Part shown: in pieces, positions 6,358-11,099 of the stretch
Position numbering within the stretch: the first letter of the stretch is position 1
How the letters are laid out: each line of letters starts with the position of its first letter
Assembly (NCBI GenBank): GCA_016295505.1
Contig: JAEDLC010000060.1
Location: 1-11,099, forward strand
DNA from: Dorea sp.
GTDB lineage: Bacteria > Bacillota_A > Clostridia > Lachnospirales > Lachnospiraceae
Reading direction: 5' to 3'
Length of the DNA: 11,099 bases
Notes under the pieces: model-generated
Told to the model about the DNA's origin: nothing
What the model saw: only the letters and a program-made list of their open reading frames with translations
The model's database searches: none
Translations under genes and position numbers: made by a program

Positions 6358-6378
6358 ATACCACTTTTGTAGTATAAT
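6349..6378 (+). promoter_or_regulatory. Promoter for plsC
   Basis: A perfect TATAAT at 6373-6378 precedes plsC by about 50 nt. The -35 is poor (CTGTGA at 6349-6354, 3 of 6, spacing 18). It overlaps the -35 of the proposed divergent promoter, so the two may compete. The ribosome binding site AGAAAGGA follows at 6411-6418. Confidence 0.5.
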
Positions 6379-6429
6379 AAAATGCAATGATACACATACT
6401 ACTGAATTACAGAAAGGATAAAGCTTATT

Positions 6430-7164
6430 ATGATAAGAATTACATTTGTATTTTTATTTCTGATTTTATTTCTGATTCTCGGGATTCCGGTTCTCGGTAT
6501 CGAATGGCTGATCGGGCGTTTCAGTAAGAACACGATGGATTACAGCAGTCTTCGCATCGTTCAGTGGGGATTCAACACGATCCTCAAGATTACCGGTGTG
6601 GAGATCACCGTGATCGGAGAGGAAAATGTTCCGGATGAACCGGTTCTGTTCATCGGCAACCACCGCAGCTACTTTGACATTCTGATTACTTATGCACGCT
6701 GCAAAAGGCTGACCGGATATATTGCAAAAAAAGAGATGCTGTCGATTCCTCTGCTCAGCACCTGGATGAAACGGCTCTATTGTCTCTTCCTGGACCGCAG
6801 CAACCCGAAGGAAGGCCTGAAGACCATCCTGCAGGCAATCGATTATATCAAACAGGGCATCTCTATCTGCATCTTTCCGGAAGGCACACGGAACAAAGGA
6901 GAGGAATTATCTCTTCTTCCTTTCCACAATGGTTCCTTCAAGATTGCAGATAAGACGGGATGCGCGATCATACCGATGAGCATCAACAATACTGCCGATA
7001 TCTTTGAAAGTCATTTTCCACGAATCAAAAAGACACACGTCATTCTGGAATACGGCACTCCGATCTATCCAAAGGAACTGGATAAAGAGACCAAAAAGCA
7101 TATCGGAGAATACTGCAGCAATATCATACAGGAAACAATCAATAAAAATCAGGCGCTTCTTTAA
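6430..7164 (+). CDS. plsC: 1-acyl-sn-glycerol-3-phosphate acyltransferase
   Basis: PlsC transfers an acyl chain to the sn-2 position of lysophosphatidic acid, giving phosphatidic acid for membrane lipid synthesis at the inner face of the membrane. The 244-residue protein begins with a hydrophobic segment (about 3-27) that anchors it. It then carries the family motifs in order: NHRSYFD (77-83), with the catalytic His78 and Asp83 of HX4D; LFLDR (119-123); FPEGTR (149-154); and the proline-containing AIIPMSI (179-185). Length is typical. The ATG follows AGAAAGGA by 11 nt. It is transcribed divergently from the lipoprotein-sipL block and ends in its own terminator, whose loop contains the stop codon, so it is probably monocistronic. 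An acyl-ACP thioesterase is encoded on the other block, but nothing ties the two together directly. Confidence 0.95.
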   Translation: MIRITFVFLFLILFLILGIPVLGIEWLIGRFSKNTMDYSSLRIVQWGFNTILKITGVEITVIGEENVPDEPVLFIGNHRSYFDILITYARCKRLTGYIAKKEMLSIPLLSTWMKRLYCLFLDRSNPKEGLKTILQAIDYIKQGISICIFPEGTRNKGEELSLLPFHNGSFKIADKTGCAIIPMSINNTADIFESHFPRIKKTHVILEYGTPIYPKELDKETKKHIGEYCSNIIQETINKNQALL

Positions 7165-7186
7165 CGCCTGATTTACTTTTTCTTTT
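7146..7186 (+). terminator. Rho-independent terminator of plsC
   Basis: A perfect 10-bp stem (AAATCAGGCG at 7146-7155, CGCCTGATTT at 7165-7174) with a 9-nt loop is followed by a T-rich run (ACTTTTTCTTTT). The plsC stop codon (7162-7164) is inside the loop, and the last codons of plsC form the left arm. Confidence 0.88.
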
Positions 7187-7212
7187 ACTTTTGTACTTTC
7201 AGGTGCTATAAT
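7184..7212 (+). promoter_or_regulatory. Extended -10 promoter for pncB (and ddl)
   Basis: TATAAT at 7207-7212 is preceded by TG at the extended -10 position (7204-7205). TTTACT (7184-7189, 4 of 6) lies 17 nt upstream. The start point near 7219 gives an A-rich leader of about 60 nt that holds AAGGAG (7264-7269). The -35 overlaps the tail of the plsC terminator, which is a compact arrangement. Confidence 0.72.
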
Positions 7213-7280
7213 AAAACGTAATTTAAATATCAGAAAAAAAACACCGTAAAAAAGGCGTATAAAAAGGAGCTTTTATAAAA

Positions 7281-8735
7281 ATGAGTGAACGAAATCTTAC
7301 GTTACTGACGGATCTGTATGAACTTACGATGATGCAGGGATATTATGAAAAAGGTCAGAACGAGAAAGTCATCTTCGACGTTTTCTTCCGTCAGAACCCA
7401 TGCAGCAATGGTTATTCCGTCTGTGCCGGACTCGAACAGGTAATAGAATATATCAAAAATCTGAACTTTTCTTATGAAGATGTTGATTATCTGAGAAGTC
7501 TTGGAATTTTTAAAGATGATTTTCTTCATTATCTCAGCGGCTTTCATTTCAGCGGGGATATTTATGCGATTCCGGAAGGTACGGTTGTATTTCCAAAAGA
7601 ACCTCTTCTGAAGGTGATCGCACCGATTATGGAAGCACAATTAGTAGAAACTGCGATTCTGAACATCATCAATCATCAGTCTCTGATCGCGACCAAAACT
7701 TCCCGTATCGTATTTGCCGCCAATGGTGACGGTATCATGGAATTCGGTCTGCGAAGAGCACAGGGACCGGATGCGGGTCTGTATGGTGCACGTGCTGCTA
7801 TGATCGGCGGGTGTGTCGGTACCTCCAACGTACTTGCAGGTCAGATGTTTGATGTTCCTGTGATGGGAACCCATGCCCACAGCTGGATCATGAGTTTTCC
7901 GGATGAATATACTGCTTTTAAGACCTATGCAGAAATGTATCCGGACAACTGCACCTTGCTGGTCGACACCTACGACACATTAAAATCCGGCGTACCAAAC
8001 GCCATCCGCGTATTCCAGGAATACAAAGATTCCGGAAAGAAATTCCAGAAATACGGAATCCGTCTTGACAGCGGTGACCTTGCATATCTGTCCAAAGAAG
8101 CCAGAAAGATGCTGGATGCGGCCGGATTTACGGATGCTTCCATCTGTGCTTCCAATGATCTGGATGAATACCTTCTGCATGACCTGAAGATCCAGGGCGC
8201 AGCCATCAATTCATGGGGTGTCGGCACCAACCTGATCACTTCCAAGGACTGCCCTTCTTTCGGAGGCGTCTATAAGCTTGCAGCAATCCAGAATGAGGCC
8301 GGCGAATTTGTACCGAAGATCAAGATCTCTGAAAATACAGAAAAGATTACCAACCCGGGAAATAAAACCATTTTCCGTATCTATGATAAGGCAACCGGAA
8401 AAGTAAAGGCTGACCTGATCTGCTTTGCAGATGAGACCTTCGACCCCAGAGAAGATATGCTGTTATTCGATCCTCTGGAAACCTGGAAAAAGACGAAGCT
8501 TCCGGGCGGTTCCTATACGATGCGTGAGATTCTCGTACCCGTATTCCGAAATGGAGAATGTATCTACCAGTCTCCTTCCGTAAAAGAGATTGCGGAATAT
8601 TGTAAAGCTGAAAAGAGTACTCTGTGGGAAGAAACCAAGCGTCTCTTCTATCCACATCAGGTATATGTGGACTTATCACCAAAGCTTTATGAAGTAAAAA
8701 AATCTCTGTTAGACCAGATGAATATGACTGACTAA
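7281..8735 (+). CDS. pncB: Nicotinate phosphoribosyltransferase
   Basis: PncB joins nicotinate and PRPP, with ATP hydrolysis, to make nicotinate mononucleotide, the first step of NAD salvage (Preiss-Handler route), in the cytoplasm. The 484-residue length and motifs fit the Gram-positive/PncB2-like group. The N-terminus LLTDLYELTMMQGYY (8-22) is the usual substrate-binding start. EFGLRRAQGPDAG (154-166) and GTHAHSW (196-202) follow, the latter with the histidine that is phosphorylated in the family. RLDSGDL (261-267), SNDLDE (291-296) and WGVGTNL (312-318) form the phosphoribosyl and nicotinate site. The ATG has AAGGAG 11 nt upstream. It has its own promoter, and ddl follows after only 15 nt, so the two share a transcript. 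I found no recognisable NiaR-type operator or riboswitch in the leader. Confidence 0.97.
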   Translation: MSERNLTLLTDLYELTMMQGYYEKGQNEKVIFDVFFRQNPCSNGYSVCAGLEQVIEYIKNLNFSYEDVDYLRSLGIFKDDFLHYLSGFHFSGDIYAIPEGTVVFPKEPLLKVIAPIMEAQLVETAILNIINHQSLIATKTSRIVFAANGDGIMEFGLRRAQGPDAGLYGARAAMIGGCVGTSNVLAGQMFDVPVMGTHAHSWIMSFPDEYTAFKTYAEMYPDNCTLLVDTYDTLKSGVPNAIRVFQEYKDSGKKFQKYGIRLDSGDLAYLSKEARKMLDAAGFTDASICASNDLDEYLLHDLKIQGAAINSWGVGTNLITSKDCPSFGGVYKLAAIQNEAGEFVPKIKISENTEKITNPGNKTIFRIYDKATGKVKADLICFADETFDPREDMLLFDPLETWKKTKLPGGSYTMREILVPVFRNGECIYQSPSVKEIAEYCKAEKSTLWEETKRLFYPHQVYVDLSPKLYEVKKSLLDQMNMTD

Positions 8736-8750
8736 GAAAGGAAAAAAACT

Positions 8751-9815
8751 ATGAAAATTATTGTATTAGCCGGAGGACTCAGTCCCGAACGTGATGTATC
8801 TCTGATATCAGGCGCAGGTATCTGCCGTACTTTGAGAGAGAACGGCCATCAGGCATATCTGCTTGATCCATTCTTTGGACTTCCGTATGATTCCGATCGT
8901 CTGGAAGAAGTATTCGATCTTCCGGATGCCGGTCTTGGACTGGCTGAAGGAATCAAGACGACTGCACCCGATCTGGAAGCACTTCGCAAGTCGCGTCCGG
9001 ATCAGTCTGAAAGCCTTCTCGGACCAAATGTAATCGAGCTCTGCCGCATGGCGGACATCACTTTTATGGGTCTTCACGGATCTATCGGAGAAGACGGAAA
9101 ACTGCAGGCTACTTTTGACACACTCGGAATCCATTACACCGGTCCGAATTCTCTTGGCTGTGCATTATCCATGAACAAACTGGTGGCAAAGCAGATATTC
9201 AAAATGTCCGGCGTTCCGACTCCTCGCGGAACCTCTCTCGACATCAGAACCAAGGACACCCCTCTGAAGGATCTTGGCTACTACCTTCCGCTGGTCATCA
9301 AGCCATGCTCCAACGGTTCCAGTATCGGTGTCTACATCTGCCATACAGAAGAAGAATATGCAGATGCAATCCATCAGTCTTTCGATATCGACCATACTGA
9401 TGAAGTAGTGATCGAGCCTTATATCAAGGGCCGGGAATTTGCCTGCGGCATCTTTGCCGGCAAAGCACTCCCTCTCGTTGAGATCATCCCGAAGGACGGA
9501 GTATTCAGCTATGAGAACAAATATCAGGACGGCGGCGCCAAAGAGATCTGCCCTCCGGTATCTCTGGATCAGGAAACACAGGAAAAGATTCAGCGCGCAG
9601 GAGAAAAAGCATTTGAAACTCTCCGCATGGATGTTTATGCCCGTGCAGATTTTATCATTGATGACTCTGACGGTGAATTCTATTGCCTGGAAATGAACGC
9701 TCTTCCGGGAATGACTCCGGCAAGTCTTCTTCCAAAAGCGGCCAGAGAAGCCGGATACGACTACAACGAGCTCTGTGAGGCAATCATTCAGGAGTCAATC
9801 AAAACACGTTATTAA
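8751..9815 (+). CDS. ddl: D-alanine--D-alanine ligase
   Basis: Ddl joins two D-alanines with ATP to make the terminal dipeptide of the peptidoglycan precursor, in the cytoplasm. The 354-residue protein has the ATP-grasp fold. The N-terminal motif AGGLSPERDVSLISG (7-21) includes Glu13, which positions the first D-Ala. GLHGSIGEDG (107-116), VIKPCSNGSSIG (182-193), YENKY (254-258), YARADF (296-301) and EMNALPGMTPASLLP (314-328) follow. The Tyr in the YENKY loop fits a true D-Ala-D-Ala enzyme better than a VanA-type D-Ala-D-Lac ligase. Residues about 44-98 form a longer linker than in the short 306-residue DdlB type, so it is nearer DdlA in size. The ATG follows AGAAAGGA after 9-10 nt. It lies 15 nt after pncB and upstream of murF, which uses its product. 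Confidence 0.96.
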   Translation: MKIIVLAGGLSPERDVSLISGAGICRTLRENGHQAYLLDPFFGLPYDSDRLEEVFDLPDAGLGLAEGIKTTAPDLEALRKSRPDQSESLLGPNVIELCRMADITFMGLHGSIGEDGKLQATFDTLGIHYTGPNSLGCALSMNKLVAKQIFKMSGVPTPRGTSLDIRTKDTPLKDLGYYLPLVIKPCSNGSSIGVYICHTEEEYADAIHQSFDIDHTDEVVIEPYIKGREFACGIFAGKALPLVEIIPKDGVFSYENKYQDGGAKEICPPVSLDQETQEKIQRAGEKAFETLRMDVYARADFIIDDSDGEFYCLEMNALPGMTPASLLPKAAREAGYDYNELCEAIIQESIKTRY

Positions 9816-9820
9816 TAAAA

Positions 9821-9863
9821 CTGGCCTTTCCTCTTAAGTAACATCTGAGGTCTGGCCTTTTCT
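9821..9863 (+). repeat. Hairpin and 12-bp direct repeat between ddl and murF
   Basis: Between the ddl stop and murF, CTGGCCTTTCCT (9821-9832) recurs as CTGGCCTTTTCT (9852-9863), 11 of 12 identical. The same stretch can fold as GGCC-3 nt-CCTC (9823-9833) against GAGG-3 nt-GGCC (9847-9857), with a 13-nt loop and TTTTCT after it. It looks like a weak terminator or attenuator that would lower, not stop, transcription into murF. That role is inference. Confidence 0.45.
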
Positions 9864-9883
9864 GACGCAAGGAGATATGAATT

Positions 9884-11099
9884 ATGAAGAACCTTACCTT
9901 AGAACATATTACAAAAGCATGTCGCGGCACTTACCACGGTGATACCGGCAAATTATCAGAAGAGGTATCAGGCGTCGTCATAGACAGCCGTAAGGTACAG
10001 CCGGGATATCTCTTCGTTGCAATCGACGGAGAACGTGTAAATGCACACAAATTTATTCCTGATACCATTCAGGCAGGTGCCTTGTGTGTCGTATCACATG
10101 AAGATCTCGGTGAAACAGATTATCCCTATATTCTGGTAGAATCCACCGGTCAGGCTTTACTGGATATTGCCAAGCTGTATCGTGATTCATTCGACATGAA
10201 AGTAGTCGGAATCACCGGAAGTGTGGGAAAGACAAGTACGAAAGAGATGATTGCTTCCGTTCTCTCTCAGAAGTATAAAGTACACAAGACTCTGGGGAAT
10301 TTTAACAATGAATGGGGACTTCCGATTACCATCTTCGATATGCCGGAAGATACCGAAGTCGCTGTGCTGGAGATGGGCGTCAATCATTTTGGCGAGATGC
10401 GCCGTCTCTCTTCCGTCTCAAGCCCGGATATCTGCATTATCACCAATATCGGTGTTGCACATCTGGAATTCTTTAAGACCAGGGAGGGTATCCTTCAGGA
10501 AAAGACTCAGATGATCCAGGATATGAAAGACAAAGGAACTATCATTCTGAACGGCGATGATGACCTTCTTGCCAATGTCGGACCGATCAAAGGCGTGTCT
10601 CCTGTCTTCTTCGGGCAGGGCGACAACTGCCAGTTCCGCGCAGACAATATAGAGCCACTGGGACTTCGCGGAACTGCATGCACCATCACCTTAAAAGACG
10701 GAACTTCCTTCGACTGTATCGTTCCACTTCCGGGTATCCACATGGTCAGCAATGCCCTTGCAGGTGCGGCTGCAGGTTATGCACTCGGACTGACAGCCGA
10801 CGAGATTAAAGCCGGTATCGAAGAACTTCCTTCCATCCCGGGACGCGGCAATATCATAAAGACAGACCGTCTGATCATTCTCGACGACTGCTACAATGCC
10901 AATCCGATCTCCATGATGGCTTCCATCGATGTTCTGAACATGGCAATCGGAAGAAAAGTAGCTGTACTTGGAGATATGGGAGAACTTGGAGAAGATGAGA
11001 AAGAACTTCACCGCAGTGTTGGAGAGTACGCAGCTGAACATGGCATCGACCTGTTATGCGGAATCGGCGATCTCTGTCGCGAGATGGTAGACGGAGCCG
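9884..11099 (+). CDS. murF: UDP-N-acetylmuramoyl-tripeptide--D-alanyl-D-alanine ligase (partial, runs off right edge)
   Basis: MurF adds the D-Ala-D-Ala dipeptide to UDP-MurNAc-tripeptide using ATP, the last cytoplasmic step of the peptidoglycan precursor. About 405 codons are visible of a usual 450-460; the reading frame is open to the end of the window. Reading the frame from 9884 gives an N-terminal domain with VVIDSRKVQPGYLFVAI (31-47), the ATP loop GITGSVGKTSTKEM (109-122, Lys116), GNFNNEWGLP (138-147), EMGVNHFGEM (163-172) and TNIGVAHLE (187-195). Later come LPGIHMVSNALAGAAA, then PGRGN and DDCYNANPISM, where the family more often has Ser in place of Cys. The start has AAGGAG (9869-9874) 9 nt upstream. 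It follows ddl by 68 nt. No frameshift is seen. Confidence 0.96.
   Translation, partial: MKNLTLEHITKACRGTYHGDTGKLSEEVSGVVIDSRKVQPGYLFVAIDGERVNAHKFIPDTIQAGALCVVSHEDLGETDYPYILVESTGQALLDIAKLYRDSFDMKVVGITGSVGKTSTKEMIASVLSQKYKVHKTLGNFNNEWGLPITIFDMPEDTEVAVLEMGVNHFGEMRRLSSVSSPDICIITNIGVAHLEFFKTREGILQEKTQMIQDMKDKGTIILNGDDDLLANVGPIKGVSPVFFGQGDNCQFRADNIEPLGLRGTACTITLKDGTSFDCIVPLPGIHMVSNALAGAAAGYALGLTADEIKAGIEELPSIPGRGNIIKTDRLIILDDCYNANPISMMASIDVLNMAIGRKVAVLGDMGELGEDEKELHRSVGEYAAEHGIDLLCGIGDLCREMVDGA

Larger units (their letters stand above)
6303..6429. other. Divergent intergenic region between lipoprotein-sipL and plsC
   Basis: This AT-rich gap of 127 nt has no gene of its own. It carries the two back-to-back promoter candidates and the plsC ribosome binding site. 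The N-terminal extension of the lipoprotein frame (to 6395) covers part of it but is judged non-coding because the lipoprotein signal begins at 6302. Confidence 0.6.

Noticed and set aside
6303..6395. N-terminal extension of the lipoprotein frame to an ATG at 6395
   Set aside because: It would place 31 residues in front of a complete lipoprotein signal peptide and covers the divergent promoter region; the ATG at 6302 is far more sensible.
7213..7280. Possible riboswitch or NiaR operator in the pncB leader
   Set aside because: The leader is short and A-rich, with only a weak stem at the ribosome binding site; I recognise no NAD-related riboswitch fold or NiaR palindrome.
8347..8682. Antisense open frames within pncB and ddl (for example 8347-8682 and 8808-9134)
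   Set aside because: They overlap fully conserved coding regions with clear motifs, have no ribosome binding site, and look like chance frames.
8751..9815. A vancomycin-resistance type (VanA or VanC) ligase in place of Ddl
   Set aside because: The YENKY loop and general motif set fit D-Ala-D-Ala ligases, and there are no vanH, vanX or vanRS-like neighbours; the gene precedes murF, as housekeeping ddl often does.

Overview
The window is ordinary chromosomal DNA from an endospore-forming, low-to-mid-GC Gram-positive of the Clostridia, most likely a gut Lachnospiraceae member. This rests on SpoIIR and SipL-type sporulation genes, the MEP-pathway gene ispE, strong AAGGAG-type ribosome binding sites, tight gene packing, and Gram-positive versions of PncB, Ddl and MurF. 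I see no insertion sequence, phage gene, CRISPR array, tRNA, rRNA or toxin-antitoxin pair. I assign it to a family by overall impression, not by a search.

The left block (about 1-6302) lies entirely on the minus strand. In transcription order it holds a small PrcB-like lipoprotein, sipL (DUF3794/SPOCS plus LysM spore-coat morphogenesis protein), ispE (isoprenoid precursor kinase), an FCD-type GntR regulator, spoIIR (forespore-to-mother-cell signal), an acyl-ACP thioesterase, cvfB (S1-domain RNA-binding protein) and a 78-residue protein that resembles HPr but lacks the phosphorylatable histidine. The last gene has its own promoter and a strong terminator. Most genes are 3-20 nt apart, so read-through is likely. 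There is good sequence evidence for an internal promoter in front of ispE-gntR, with a palindrome just downstream of its expected start point. A 10-bp hairpin covers the spoIIR ribosome binding site. The order sipL-ispE-gntR-spoIIR matches, as far as I recall, the neighbourhood in Clostridioides difficile.

The right block (6430-11099) lies on the plus strand and diverges from the left one across a short promoter region (6303-6429). It starts with plsC (phosphatidic acid synthesis), which ends in a terminator that swallows its own stop codon. A good extended -10 promoter then drives pncB (NAD salvage), closely followed by ddl (D-Ala-D-Ala ligase) and, after a hairpin-bearing gap, murF (D-Ala-D-Ala addition to the peptidoglycan precursor), which runs off the right edge. 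Ddl and MurF catalyse consecutive steps, so that pair makes functional sense.

No obvious new multi-gene system is present. The points most worth checking are the His-less HPr-like protein, the candidate GntR operator and promoter before ispE, the hairpin over the spoIIR ribosome binding site, and the lipoprotein linked to sipL.
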